Of a DNA stretch of 64,000 nt, positions 1-8,866 are shown one piece after another (the first letter of the stretch is position 1; every line of letters begins with the position of its first letter). Where the stretch lies: NCBI RefSeq assembly GCF_015694405.1, contig NZ_JADQDB010000004.1:124001-188000 (forward strand), written 5' to 3'. The translations under genes and the position numbers were made by a program. Source of the DNA: Pelagibacterium limicola (GTDB lineage Bacteria; Pseudomonadota; Alphaproteobacteria; Rhizobiales; Devosiaceae). The notes below the pieces were generated by a model. The model did no database searches. It was given only the letters and a program-made list of their open reading frames with translations, and was not told where the DNA came from.

Positions 1-914
1 GTGCGTTGACCGTTACAGGATAGCCGCGCCTATAGGTAACGCTCGCCGTCGCACCGAACGCCTCGGCGAGCTGTGGTGCAAGGCGCTTCATGCCCTTTTC
101 CATCTGTGTACGCACCTCCTCATCGAGCGTGCGCACCGTTCCCGTAAGGCGCGACGTGCGCGGGATGACGTTGTGTGCCGTTCCCGCATTGACGGTCGTG
201 ACTGAAAGCACCGCCTGCCGGATCGGGTTCACGTTGCGCGAAACCAGCGTTTGCAGCCCCGTGATGATATGCGCGGAGACGATCACCGGATCGACGGCGA
301 GATGCGGCATGGCCGCATGGCCGCCATGCCCCTCGATATCGATGATGAACTCGTCGGTTCCTGCCATGATTCCGCCCTCGCGGATGGCGAACTGGCCGAG
401 GGGAATTCCCGGCATGTTGTGCATCCCGAACACTTCGGAAATTCCGAAACGCTCCATGATGCCGTCCTCGACCATCTCCCGGCCGCCGCCGCCGCCTTCC
501 TCGGCGGGCTGGAAGATAACCGCGACCGTGCCGTCGAAATTGCGCGTCTCGGCGAGATAGCGCGCCGCGCCGAGCAGCATCGCCGTGTGTCCGTCGTGCC
601 CGCAGGCGTGCATCAAGCCCTGGTTAGTGGAAGCATAGGGTTTGCCGGTCGCCTCGGTGATCGGCAAGGCGTCCATGTCGGCCCGCAGGCCGACGGTCTT
701 GCCACTCGTGTTTGTCTTGCCCCGGATGACACCCACGACGCCCGTCCGCCCCAGCCCGGCCACCACCTCGTCAACCCCGAAGGACTTGAGTTTCTCCACA
801 ACCAAAGCCGCAGTACGGTGCACGTCGAACAATAGCTCGGGATGGGTGTGGATGTCGCGCCGCCACGCGACGATATCGGCCTGCAAATCGGCGATGCGGT
901 TGATAATGGGCATA
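1..914 (-). CDS. M20-family amidohydrolase (hippurate hydrolase/N-acyl-amino-acid deacylase type), 3' end cut by window edge
   Basis: Metal-dependent amidase of the M20D group, which cleaves N-acyl or amide bonds of amino-acid derivatives in the cytoplasm. The reading frame is open from the ATG at 912-914 to the left edge, giving about 304 residues of a family usually near 390, so the C-terminus lies outside. Visible motifs: RADMDALPI (about 78-86), the metal ligand block HACGHDGH (102-109), PAEEG (136-140) with the catalytic Glu pair, GMHN (163-166), and the GHGGHAAMPH stretch that opens the dimerisation domain. A CAGGAA ribosome-binding site lies just upstream of the chosen start. The gene is divergent from rsmJ. 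The exact substrate cannot be told from sequence; family assignment is secure. Confidence 0.88.
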
Positions 915-991
915 GAAATTCCTGAAGGGATCGTTCAGTAAGGGGGTAGTTTCGGTTCCCTGACCGGGCGCGTCAATGGGCTGACGACAAA

Positions 992-1615
992 TTGTCGACC
1001 AGGATAATGGAGAACATGCCGGTCGAAGAACGTCTGATCATCGATTTTGTAGGTGGTGCCGTCGGCTACCGCCTGCGCCAGCGCGAGGGTCGCGGACAGG
1101 CGCTTCCGAAAGCCATCGGCCTGGGGAAAGGCGCGCCACCCTTTATCGTCGATGCCACAGCAGGTATGGGTCGCGATGCCTTTCTTCTCGCTTCGCTCGG
1201 TGCCCATGTAACGCTGATCGAGCGCAACACGGCGGTTCATGTTGCGCTCGCCGACGCAATGGAACGGGCACGGAAAACCTCCCCCGAGTTCAGCGAAATC
1301 ATCGGCCGGATGACGCTCCTTTGCGGCGACTCGCGCGAGCTTCTCGTGGGTCTTGCGCCCGAAGTCGTGCTGGTCGATCCCATGCATCCTCCGCGCGGAA
1401 AATCGGCGCTGGTCAAAAAGGAAATGCGCGTCCTGCGCGAATACGTGGGAGACGATCCCGACCAGCGGGAGTTGATCGAGACGGCGCTCAATGCGGCGCG
1501 CCAGCGGGTCGTGCTCAAGTGGCCGTTGCGGGCAAAGCCATTGGGAGGGCTGCGCAAACCCAGCCACCAGATCATTGGCAAGACCACCCGCTACGACGTC
1601 TTTATGATCTCATAG
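992..1615 (+). CDS. rsmJ: 16S rRNA (guanine-1516-N2)-methyltransferase RsmJ
   Basis: SAM-dependent methyltransferase expected to place m2G at position 1516 of 16S rRNA. The match to the E. coli YhiQ/RsmJ pattern is extensive: SAM motif I DATAGMGRDAFLLASLG followed by LIERN, the catalytic block DPMHPPRGKSALVKKEMR, then VLKWP and a C-terminal RYDVFM. At 207 residues it is shorter than the roughly 250-residue enterobacterial form, mainly at the N-terminus. The outer start is TTG at 992; ATG codons at 1007 and 1016 are in frame and either could be the true start, since no ribosome-binding site is decisive. It is divergent from the amidohydrolase and upstream of the aminotransferase. Family call is strong; the start is uncertain. 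Confidence 0.85.
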   Translation: MSTRIMENMPVEERLIIDFVGGAVGYRLRQREGRGQALPKAIGLGKGAPPFIVDATAGMGRDAFLLASLGAHVTLIERNTAVHVALADAMERARKTSPEFSEIIGRMTLLCGDSRELLVGLAPEVVLVDPMHPPRGKSALVKKEMRVLREYVGDDPDQRELIETALNAARQRVVLKWPLRAKPLGGLRKPSHQIIGKTTRYDVFMIS

Positions 1616-1690
1616 CAACGATTCCATTGCAAACCGTCCGCCGCCGACTATAAAGACCGCGCGCCTATCTCCTCTTCTCCGGAAAACCAG

Positions 1691-2875
1691 ATGTTCGAGA
1701 CTCTCTCCAAGGCACCACAGGACAAGATTTTTGCGCTCATGGCCGAGGTCGCTGCCGACGCGCGGCCCGGCAAGATCGATCTCGGTATTGGCGTCTACAA
1801 GGACGACGACGGCAATACCCCGATCATGAGCGCGGTCCGCAAGGCCGAGGAACGCATTCTCACGACCGCCAGGACCAAGACTTATATCGGCGTGGCAGGC
1901 AACAAGGGGTTCTGCACCGCCATGGTCGACCTGGCGCTGGCAGGAACCGTTCCGGCAGAGCGCGTGCGTTCCGTGCAGGCGCCGGGTGGCACGGGCGCGG
2001 TTTGGGTACTGTTGACGCTTTTGAAGCGGGCAAAGCCCAACGGCCGCGTCTGGATATCCGATCCCTCCTGGCCCAATCATAAGCCGATGGCTGAGCAGGC
2101 TGGTTTCGCTGTCGCCACCTATCCATATTTCGACCCCGCGACGCGAGGCGTGCGGTTCGAGGAAATGCTCGCAACGCTCGACACGCTCGGGCCGGACGAC
2201 ATCGTGCTCCTGCATGGCTGCTGCCATAACCCCACCGGCGCGAACCTGACGCCCGGCCAGTGGGACGAAGTCGTGGCCTCGCTTTCCCGCACGGGCGCGT
2301 TCCCCCTCATCGATCTCGCCTATCAAGGCTTTGGTGACGGGCTCGAAGAGGACGCCTACGGCGCCCGCGCCATTGCAAAGGCAATTCCCGAATTCGTGCT
2401 CGCCACCAGCTGCTCGAAGAATTTCGGCATCTATCGCGAACGCGTCGGGTGCGCCATCATCGCGGGCAAGGACGCGGCCGCTGCAGATGTCGCCAATTCG
2501 CAGATGCTCAACATCGTGCGCGGTGCCTATTCCCAGCCCCCTGATCACGGCGCGGAGATCGTACGCATCATCCTTGAAGACAAGGACCTGCGCGCCGAGT
2601 GGCAGGCTGAGCTCGAAGCGATGCGCCAGCGAATGGTAGGCAACCGTCAGGCGCTTGCCGACGCCATCCGTGCCAGATCCAACAGCACCGACTTCGATTT
2701 CGTCGCCCAGCATCGCGGCATGTTCTCGCTGCTCGGACTCGGCGTTTCGACGGTCGAACATCTTAAGGCCAACAATGCGGTCTATATGCTCGACGACAGC
2801 CGCATCAACATTGCGGGGCTGGCCGACGAACGTATCCAACGGCTGGCGGATGCCATTGTCGGAGCGACGCACTGA
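1691..2875 (+). CDS. tyrB: Aromatic amino acid / aspartate aminotransferase (class I, PLP)
   Basis: Class I aminotransferase of the AspC/TyrB type, 394 residues, the usual length. It transfers amino groups between aromatic or acidic amino acids and 2-oxoglutarate in the cytoplasm. Visible active-site features: GIGVYKDDDG near the N-terminus (33-42), the phosphate-binding PGGTGA (98-103), Asn180 in CCHNPTG, Asp208 in LIDLAYQG, and the Schiff-base Lys243 in SCSKNFGIYRERVG. The Tyr/Asn context suits the tyrB-like subgroup, but substrate preference between aspartate and aromatics is not resolved from sequence. The ATG is preceded by a weak AGATG-rich leader. About 75 nt separate it from rsmJ and 107 nt from the aldolase gene. 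Confidence 0.88.
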   Translation: MFETLSKAPQDKIFALMAEVAADARPGKIDLGIGVYKDDDGNTPIMSAVRKAEERILTTARTKTYIGVAGNKGFCTAMVDLALAGTVPAERVRSVQAPGGTGAVWVLLTLLKRAKPNGRVWISDPSWPNHKPMAEQAGFAVATYPYFDPATRGVRFEEMLATLDTLGPDDIVLLHGCCHNPTGANLTPGQWDEVVASLSRTGAFPLIDLAYQGFGDGLEEDAYGARAIAKAIPEFVLATSCSKNFGIYRERVGCAIIAGKDAAAADVANSQMLNIVRGAYSQPPDHGAEIVRIILEDKDLRAEWQAELEAMRQRMVGNRQALADAIRARSNSTDFDFVAQHRGMFSLLGLGVSTVEHLKANNAVYMLDDSRINIAGLADERIQRLADAIVGATH

Positions 2876-2982
2876 CGGCGAAATAGGGTCTCCAAAGAAA
2901 TCCAGCTTTCAGCCTTGAAGCTGGCCGGTCCTTGGGCCATTTTGGATATTAGACTAAAGTATCATCCCAAAGGGGGAGAGAA

Positions 2983-3639
2983 ATGAAGTTTTTTGTCGAT
3001 ACGGCCGAAGTTGCCGAAATTCGTGAACTGCACGAAATCGGGCTGCTTGACGGCGTCACCACCAATCCTTCGCTCGTTGCCAAGTCGGGCCGCGACTTCA
3101 AGGAAGTGGTCAAGGAAATCTGCGACCTGTTGCCTGGCCTGCCCGTTTCGGCCGAAGTGGCGGCAACCGACTTTGACGGCATGATGGCAGAAGCGGACGT
3201 GCTGTCCAGGATCGCCGACAATGTTGTTATCAAACTGCCCCTCACGCTTGCCGGCCTCAAGGCCTGCAAGGCGCTGACGGACAAGGGAATCAACACCAAC
3301 GTCACCCTTTGCTTCTCGGCCAACCAGGCGCTGCTCGCCGCCAAGGTCGGTGCGACCTACATTTCGCCGTTCATCGGGCGCATCGATGATATCAACCTCG
3401 ACGGTATGCAGCTCATCGAGGATATCCGGCAGATTTACGACAATTACGGCTTCGAGACCCAGATTCTCGCCGCTTCCATCCGCTCGATGAACCACGTTTC
3501 CGAAGCCGCGCTTGCCGGTGCAGACGTGGCGACCATCCCGCCGAACGTTCTGAAGAAGCTGGCCGACCATCCGTTGACCGACAAGGGTCTGGACGCCTTC
3601 GTCAAGGATTGGAAGTCCACGGGCCAGTCGATCCTGTAG
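2983..3639 (+). CDS. fsa: Transaldolase-like fructose-6-phosphate aldolase
   Basis: Small transaldolase-family class I aldolase of 218 residues, the FSA/TalC size rather than the roughly 320 residues of classical transaldolase. It transfers or releases dihydroxyacetone units from sugar phosphates in the pentose phosphate pathway. Motifs: N-terminal [25 protein letters not shown] (24-36), and the Schiff-base lysine K84 in VVIKLPLT, followed by TNVTLCFS and [18 protein letters not shown] ribosome-binding site sits right before the ATG. The next gene (mrp) begins six bases after the stop, so the two are probably cotranscribed. Whether it works mainly as transaldolase or as aldolase is not decidable here; many genomes annotate this form as tal. 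Confidence 0.9.
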   Translation: MKFFVDTAEVAEIRELHEIGLLDGVTTNPSLVAKSGRDFKEVVKEICDLLPGLPVSAEVAATDFDGMMAEADVLSRIADNVVIKLPLTLAGLKACKALTDKGINTNVTLCFSANQALLAAKVGATYISPFIGRIDDINLDGMQLIEDIRQIYDNYGFETQILAASIRSMNHVSEAALAGADVATIPPNVLKKLADHPLTDKGLDAFVKDWKSTGQSIL

Positions 3640-3645
3640 GCGTCG

Positions 3646-4728
3646 ATGGCCGAGGAAGCCATAAAGGCCGCGATCCTGAAGGCGCTGGGCTCCATCGAGG
3701 TGCCCGGCGGCGCGTCGCTGGCCGAATTTCCAGGGCTCTCCGATGTCATCGTGACCAAGGGCGCGGTCGCCTTCGCCATATCGGTCACCCCCGGAATGGA
3801 GGCCGCGTTCGCTCCTGCGCGGACGGCAGCCGAACAAGCAGCGGCAAGCGTAGCCGAAGGCCGCAAGATCATGGTGTCGTTGACCAGCGACAGGACCCCG
3901 GTGCAGGCCGCGCCCGGCGGCGCGCAGAAGCGTCCCGGTCCGCCCCCGCGAACCCCGGTTCCCGGCATCCGGAACATCCTCGCTGTCGGATCGGGCAAGG
4001 GCGGGGTGGGCAAATCGACCTGCGCGGTCAATATCGCGCTGGCCCTTTCGGCCAAGGGCCTGCGGGTCGGCATTCTCGACGCCGATCTTTACGGCCCCTC
4101 GATTCCCAAGCTTCTTGGCATCGACGGCAAGCCAGCCTTCCGCGATGACGGCATTTTCCGGCCCTTTGAGGTCTTCGGCATCAAGGCGATGTCGATTGGC
4201 CCGATGCTGGAGGGCAACCAGGCCGTTGTCTGGCGTGGCCCCATGGCAACCTCGGCCTTGCGGCAATTGTTGCGCGAGACCGATTGGGGCGAGTTGGATG
4301 TCCTCGTCGTGGACTTGCCGCCTGGCACCGGCGACATTCAGATATCGCTCGTCCAGCAGGTGGAATTGGCCGGTGCCGTCATTATCTCGACGCCGCAGGA
4401 CCTTGCGCTGATCGACGCAAAAAAGGCGATCGACATGCTGGCCAGGGTCGGGGTGCCCGTCACAGGGATCGTCGAGAATATGAGCTATTTCGTAGCGCCC
4501 GATACCGGCAAGCGCTATGACATCTTCGGACATGGCGGGGCCGAAAGGGCGGCTGTGGAACTGGGCCTCCCGTTCCTAGGGAAGGTGCCGCTCGTCATGA
4601 CCATCCGCGAGGGTTCTGATCGAGGCACGCCACCCGTTGCCGCCGAGCCAGAAGGCCCTGAAGCCAACGCCTTCAGCGACATCGCACAAGCCCTGCTTTC
4701 CCGGCTGAAGCTCGACACCCACGCTTGA
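3646..4728 (+). CDS. mrp: Mrp/ApbC-type iron-sulfur cluster carrier ATPase
   Basis: P-loop NTPase of the Mrp/NBP35 family that carries Fe-S clusters to target apoproteins. Residues 1-80 form a MIP18/DUF59-like domain (SLAEFPGLSDVIVTKGAVAF region), then a proline-rich linker, then the ATPase with the deviant Walker A GSGKGGVGKST (115-125), DADLYGPSIPKLLG and DLPPGTGD. It is 360 residues, the normal size. The usual C-terminal CxxC that binds the bridging cluster is absent: the aligned stretch at residues 279-288 reads MSYFVAPDTG, with Ala284 and Thr287 where cysteines are expected. It starts six bases after the fsa stop. The family is certain; the cluster-binding mode is open. Confidence 0.9.
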   Translation: MAEEAIKAAILKALGSIEVPGGASLAEFPGLSDVIVTKGAVAFAISVTPGMEAAFAPARTAAEQAAASVAEGRKIMVSLTSDRTPVQAAPGGAQKRPGPPPRTPVPGIRNILAVGSGKGGVGKSTCAVNIALALSAKGLRVGILDADLYGPSIPKLLGIDGKPAFRDDGIFRPFEVFGIKAMSIGPMLEGNQAVVWRGPMATSALRQLLRETDWGELDVLVVDLPPGTGDIQISLVQQVELAGAVIISTPQDLALIDAKKAIDMLARVGVPVTGIVENMSYFVAPDTGKRYDIFGHGGAERAAVELGLPFLGKVPLVMTIREGSDRGTPPVAAEPEGPEANAFSDIAQALLSRLKLDTHA

Positions 4729-4777
4729 CGCTTTCGTCACGGATGGTGACAGAATGTCACGAGTCTGCTACATCTCG

Positions 4778-4793
4778 TTGTAATCGATTACAA
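4778..4793. promoter_or_regulatory. LacI-type operator in front of the GH1 gene
   Basis: TTGTAATCGATTACAA is a perfect 16-bp palindrome with the central CG typical of LacI-family operators. It ends 26 bp before the GH1 start, overlapping the expected promoter. It differs from the CCAAAACGTTTTGG sites of the agl genes, so a different regulator outside this window is likely. Confidence 0.6.
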
Positions 4794-4819
4794 ATGTATA
4801 CCGGGTGGAGAATAGCGCT

Positions 4820-6151
4820 ATGATGTTCACGCATAAGCGCGCCGATTTCGGCGAAGGTTTCGTGTTTGGTGCGGCCACCGCCGCTTATCAGATCGAGGGC
4901 GGGCACACCGAGGGCAGGGGCTCTTCCATCTGGGACACCTTCGCGGGGACCCCGGGCAATGTTCATAATGGCGATAACGGCAAATATGCCTGCGATCACT
5001 ATAATCGCTGGTCGGAGGATCTTGATCTGCTCTCCGATGGCGGGTTCGACGCCTATCGCTTCTCGTTCGCCTGGCCGCGCATTCTGCCTGAGGGCATAGG
5101 ACAAGTGAACCAGCGCGGGCTCGACTTCTATGATCGCCTGATCGACGGGATGCTGGAGCGCGGCCTTAGTCCATTCGCGACCCTTTATCACTGGGATCTT
5201 CCGAGCGCGCTGCAGGACAAGGGTGGGTGGCTCAATCGCGACATCGCCGGATGGTTTGCCGATTACGCGGTTCTCGTTACCCGCCGGTTCGGCGATCGGC
5301 TCGCCTCCACGGCCACGATCAATGAACCCTGGTGTGTCGCCTTCCTCTCGCACATGCTCGGCATCCACGCGCCGGGATATCGCGATGTGCGCGCCGCCGC
5401 CCGCGCCTCCCACCATGTCCTTTACGCTCATGGTACGGCCATCGAGGCAATGCGCGCCGTTGGGGGCAAGAACCTGGGAATCGTCCTGAATTTCGAGGTC
5501 GCACAGGGCGCCACCAACAAGGCAGAAGACATGGCCGCCGCGCGGCTCTGGGACGGGATATTCAACCGATGGTACCTCGACGGCGTGTTCCGCGGCAAAT
5601 ATCCCTCCGATGTGCTGGCGCATTTTATGCCGCACATGCCTGACGGCTTCGCCGACGATATGGCGAGGGTTTCGACGCCGATCGACTGGCTCGGCGTCAA
5701 CTATTACACGCGCGGGCTTTATGAGCACGATCCGGACCGCGCCGTATTTCCCCTTCGGAAGGTCGACGGCCCGCTCGAAAAGACCGATATCGGCTGGGAG
5801 ATTTTCCCCCAGGGACTCGAGGATATTCTCACTCGCATATCCGCCGATTATACATCCATCCCGATCTACGTGACTGAGAACGGAATGGCCGAAGTCGAAG
5901 GTGTCGATGATCCGCGTCGGGTCGCCTATTACGATTCCCACCTTGCTGCAGTCCTTGCGGCCAAGCGGCGCGGGGCCGATGTGCGCGGATATTTCGGCTG
6001 GTCGCTGCTCGACAATTTCGAGTGGGCAGAAGGCTACAACAAGCGCTTCGGGCTGGTCCATGTCGACTATAGGACCCAGAAACGCACGCCGAAATCGTCT
6101 TATCGGGCCTTCCAGGATCTTCTCACCGGGGCCAACCGCAAAGTGGCGTGA
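4820..6151 (+). CDS. bglA: GH1 family beta-glucosidase
   Basis: Glycoside hydrolase family 1 enzyme, 443 residues from the chosen ATG, cleaving beta-glucosides such as cellobiose in the cytoplasm (no signal peptide). Motifs: N-terminal FVFGAATAAYQIEG, YRFSFAWPRI, the acid/base Glu169 in TINEPW, NYYTRG, the nucleophile Glu353 in YVTENGM, and GYFGWSLLDNFEW near the C-terminus. A GTG at 4805 would add five residues, but GGTGGAG at 4804-4810 is spaced correctly for ATG 4820 and is taken as its ribosome-binding site. It lies upstream of and co-oriented with aglE, yet has its own palindromic operator and is separated by about 300 bp, so it is probably a separate transcription unit for beta-linked sugars. 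Confidence 0.93.
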   Translation: MMFTHKRADFGEGFVFGAATAAYQIEGGHTEGRGSSIWDTFAGTPGNVHNGDNGKYACDHYNRWSEDLDLLSDGGFDAYRFSFAWPRILPEGIGQVNQRGLDFYDRLIDGMLERGLSPFATLYHWDLPSALQDKGGWLNRDIAGWFADYAVLVTRRFGDRLASTATINEPWCVAFLSHMLGIHAPGYRDVRAAARASHHVLYAHGTAIEAMRAVGGKNLGIVLNFEVAQGATNKAEDMAAARLWDGIFNRWYLDGVFRGKYPSDVLAHFMPHMPDGFADDMARVSTPIDWLGVNYYTRGLYEHDPDRAVFPLRKVDGPLEKTDIGWEIFPQGLEDILTRISADYTSIPIYVTENGMAEVEGVDDPRRVAYYDSHLAAVLAAKRRGADVRGYFGWSLLDNFEWAEGYNKRFGLVHVDYRTQKRTPKSSYRAFQDLLTGANRKVA

Positions 6152-6353
6152 CTTCACGCCCTATTGCCCGTTTCGCGATTTCTAGGCCTGACCTTTCCCT
6201 CGAGGCGAGGGCTTGCCGCTGACCGTGGCCACTCGGGCCGTGGAGTGAAAGGGCAGGAGATCCGACGCAAAACGATCCCGTCTTGGCAAGAATGGGAGTT
6301 TGTGCAACCTTTTGCGATACCGCAAAGCGTTAGCAGGCTGCCCCAATTCGCAG

Positions 6354-6384
6354 CGAAAACGTTTTGGTTGCCAAAACGTTTTGG
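6354..6384. promoter_or_regulatory. Tandem LacI-family operators upstream of aglE
   Basis: Two sites, CGAAAACGTTTTGG at 6354-6367 (one mismatch from the palindrome) and perfect CCAAAACGTTTTGG at 6371-6384, have centres 17 bp apart. The same perfect site recurs between the LacI-family gene and aglA. The second site ends 63 bp before the aglE start. The rest of the roughly 300-bp interval 6152-6447 holds two further inverted repeats, CCCTCG-N3-CGAGGG at 6197-6211 and TTTGCG-N4-CGCAAA at 6311-6326, of unknown role, and no evident gene. Confidence 0.75.
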
Positions 6385-6447
6385 AAGGCGTAAGCGGCGT
6401 GATGGACGCTTCATGCAGTGTCCGAAAGTGTGCCATGGGAGGACTAC

Positions 6448-7755
6448 ATGCACAAAACCTTACTGGCCGGGGCATCTGCTCTGGTGCTTTCCCTTGCTCT
6501 TGCCGCTCCTGCTTCCGCGCAGGCAGTCGAACTGCCGGATTTGAGCGGTCAATCCCTGACCGTCTTCGGGCCCTGGGTGGGCGGCGCAGAAATCGCGGCG
6601 ATCTCGGCCGTGATTGCCGAATTCAACGAACAGACCGGCGCCAACGCCGAATATGTGGGGTCGGACAGTCTCGAGCAGCAGATCGTCATAGATGCTCAGG
6701 CCGGCTCGGCTCCTGAAGTGACATTCTTCCCCCAGCCCGGCCTTGCCGCCAACATGGCATCCCAGGGTTTCCTCACGCCATTGCCCGAGGGATCCGATCA
6801 GTGGATTCTTGACAACTACGCCGCCGGCCAATCCTGGGTGGATCTCGGTACCTATGCCGATGCGAACGGCGAGGACCAGCTCTATGGGTTCTTCTACAAC
6901 GTGAACCTCAAGTCGCTTGTCTGGTATGTCCCGGACAACTTCGAGGATGCTGGCTACGAAGTGCCCGAAACGATGGAAGATCTCATCGCCCTTTCGGAAC
7001 AGATCGTTGAGGACGGCGGTACCCCGTGGTGCATCGGCCTCGGTTCGGAGGCAGCCACCGGCTGGCCTGCGACAGACTGGGTCGAAGACCTGATGCTGCG
7101 TCTGCACGCCCCCGAGGTCTACGACCAGTGGGTTTCCAACGAAATTCCGTTCAACGATCCGCGCGTAGTCGAAGCCATCGAAGCTTTCGGCATGTTCGCA
7201 AAGAATGATGCGTGGGTAGCAGGCGGCGCGCAGGCGGTCGGTACCACCGACTTCCGTGACAGCCCTGCCGGCCTGTTTCAGGTGCCCCCGCAGTGCTACA
7301 TGCACCGCCAGGCTTCGTTCATTCCGGCCTTCTTCCCGGATGGAACCGAACTCGGTGTGGATGCGGATTTCTTCTACTTCCCGTCCTATGCCGAAAAGGA
7401 CCTCGGCAACCCCGTGATGGGCGGCGGTACGCTGGCGGCAATCACCAACGACTCGCCTGCTGCCCAGGCCTTCATGGACTATCTCAAGCTGCCCGTGGCC
7501 CACGAAATCTGGATGAGCCGCTCGGGCTTCCTCACCCCGCATCAGGGCGCCGACCTGGCCGCTTATGCCGACGATACCCTGCGCGCCCAGGGCGAGATCA
7601 TGCTCAATGCGACGACGTTCCGCTTTGACGGATCCGATCTGATGCCGGGTGCCATTGGTGCCGGAGCTTTCTGGACCGGCATGGTGGATTTTGTTGGCGG
7701 TGCGTCCGCAGAAGATGTGGCCAACAATATAGAAACGGCCTGGAGCAACCTCTGA
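6448..7755 (+). CDS. aglE: Alpha-glucoside ABC transporter periplasmic binding protein AglE
   Basis: Solute-binding protein of the alpha-glucoside (sucrose, maltose, trehalose) ABC importer. It is 435 residues from ATG 6448, which has GGGAGGA at 6437-6443 as ribosome-binding site; upstream GTG 6418 is rejected because the signal peptide starts exactly at MHKTLLAG. The signal peptide has a Leu/Ala-rich core and probable cleavage at PASA-QA, about residue 24. The mature protein shows the family-1 binding-protein fold pattern, with FGPWVGGAE early, FYNVNLKSLVWYVP in the middle and GFLTPHQGA late. Paired operators precede it and a hairpin terminator follows, which would let the binding protein be made in excess over the permeases aglF and aglG. 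Confidence 0.93.
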   Translation: MHKTLLAGASALVLSLALAAPASAQAVELPDLSGQSLTVFGPWVGGAEIAAISAVIAEFNEQTGANAEYVGSDSLEQQIVIDAQAGSAPEVTFFPQPGLAANMASQGFLTPLPEGSDQWILDNYAAGQSWVDLGTYADANGEDQLYGFFYNVNLKSLVWYVPDNFEDAGYEVPETMEDLIALSEQIVEDGGTPWCIGLGSEAATGWPATDWVEDLMLRLHAPEVYDQWVSNEIPFNDPRVVEAIEAFGMFAKNDAWVAGGAQAVGTTDFRDSPAGLFQVPPQCYMHRQASFIPAFFPDGTELGVDADFFYFPSYAEKDLGNPVMGGGTLAAITNDSPAAQAFMDYLKLPVAHEIWMSRSGFLTPHQGADLAAYADDTLRAQGEIMLNATTFRFDGSDLMPGAIGAGAFWTGMVDFVGGASAEDVANNIETAWSNL

Positions 7756-7770
7756 TCCTCTGACAAACTG

Positions 7771-7799
7771 ACGCCGGTGCGGTTTCGCACCGGCGTTTT
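7771..7799 (+). terminator. Intra-operon hairpin between aglE and aglF
   Basis: Ten-bp stem ACGCCGGTGC (7771-7780) with GCACCGGCGT (7787-7796), a six-base loop and a short TTTT tail. It is placed 15 nt after the aglE stop. The short U-run suggests partial termination or mRNA stabilisation, as is common after binding-protein genes. Confidence 0.75.
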
Positions 7800-7858
7800 C
7801 AAATCGCCCGGCATATGAGCGGTTCCGGGGAAAGCTCTTTGGGGAGTGGGGGAGCACA

Positions 7859-8866
7859 ATGGTTGAGCAGATACTCTACGCGGCCCTTACCATCGCCGTT
7901 GGCGTGGGGTTCGCCTTCGTTTATTTCTGGGGAAGCAACTGGCTGCTGGACAGGGCTCTTTCCACACAGGGGCTCGACGGTCCCGCCTCGGCGCGGCGCG
8001 ATACCTTGCGCACCCGTATCCGCCCCTGGCTGTTTCTGTTTCCGGCCCTTTTCTTTTTGACCGTCTATCTCGTCTATCCGGTCTTCGAGACCATCAGACT
8101 GACGTTCTACGATGGCGGCGGACGCAACTTTGTCGGAGCCGCCAACTGGATTTGGGCTCTCAACAGCCCCGCCTTCGTGCAATCGCTCATCAACAACGCG
8201 CTGTGGCTTATCTTTGTGCCGACCGCCGCAACGGCTTTCGGCCTGCTCGTCGCCGTCCTAGCCGACAGGCTTTGGTGGGGCAATATCGCCAAGTCGCTTG
8301 TCTTCATGCCGATGGCCATTTCCTTCGTCGGCGCATCTGTCATCTGGAAGTTCATTTACGACTATCGCGGCACGGGCGAGCAGATCGGCCTTCTCAATGC
8401 CATCGTCGTCGCCTTCGGCGGCGAGCCCCAAGCCTGGATCACCGTGCCCTTCTGGAACAACTTTTTCCTGATGGTCATTCTCGTCTGGATTCAGACCGGT
8501 TTCGCTATGGTCATTCTCTCGGCCGCTCTCCGGGGCATCCCGGAGGAGACCATCGAAGCCGCTCGCATCGACGGGGCCAGCGATGTGAGGATTTTCTTCG
8601 ACATCATGATCCCCCAGATTCTGCCCACCATCCTCGTGGTCTGGACCACCATCACCATCGTCGTGCTAAAGATCTTCGATATCGTGCTCGCCATGACAGG
8701 GGGGCAATGGAACACACAGGTTCTCGCGAACCTGATGTACGACCAGATGTTCCGCGCCAACCATTTCGGCCGCGGTTCTCTGGTGGCTCTGGTCATCATG
8801 ATTGCTGTTCTGCCTGTGATGATCTGGAACATCCGCCAAGCCAGATCTGAAGAGGGGACGCACTAA
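7859..8866 (+). CDS. aglF: Alpha-glucoside ABC transporter permease AglF
   Basis: Inner-membrane permease of the alpha-glucoside importer, 335 residues. An N-terminal membrane segment (about 5-30, ending in WLLDRAL) precedes the MalF-like core, which starts near PWLFLFPALFFLTVYLVYP. The cytoplasmic EAA loop that contacts the ATPase is clear: ETIEAARIDGASDVRIFFD followed by IMIPQ. GGGGGAG about seven bases before the ATG is the ribosome-binding site. The aglG ATG follows immediately after the TAA stop, so translation of the two permeases is tightly linked. Expected to form a heterodimer with AglG and to be powered by AglK. Confidence 0.92.
   Translation: MVEQILYAALTIAVGVGFAFVYFWGSNWLLDRALSTQGLDGPASARRDTLRTRIRPWLFLFPALFFLTVYLVYPVFETIRLTFYDGGGRNFVGAANWIWALNSPAFVQSLINNALWLIFVPTAATAFGLLVAVLADRLWWGNIAKSLVFMPMAISFVGASVIWKFIYDYRGTGEQIGLLNAIVVAFGGEPQAWITVPFWNNFFLMVILVWIQTGFAMVILSAALRGIPEETIEAARIDGASDVRIFFDIMIPQILPTILVVWTTITIVVLKIFDIVLAMTGGQWNTQVLANLMYDQMFRANHFGRGSLVALVIMIAVLPVMIWNIRQARSEEGTH

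Noticed and set aside
2902..2924. Hairpin CCAGCTT/AAGCTGG after the aminotransferase gene
   Set aside because: Stem of about eight pairs without a U-run; too weak to call a terminator.
2962..4533. 523-codon open frame on the minus strand across fsa and mrp
   Set aside because: Antisense frame produced by GC-rich codon bias; no family motif, and both plus-strand genes are unmistakable.
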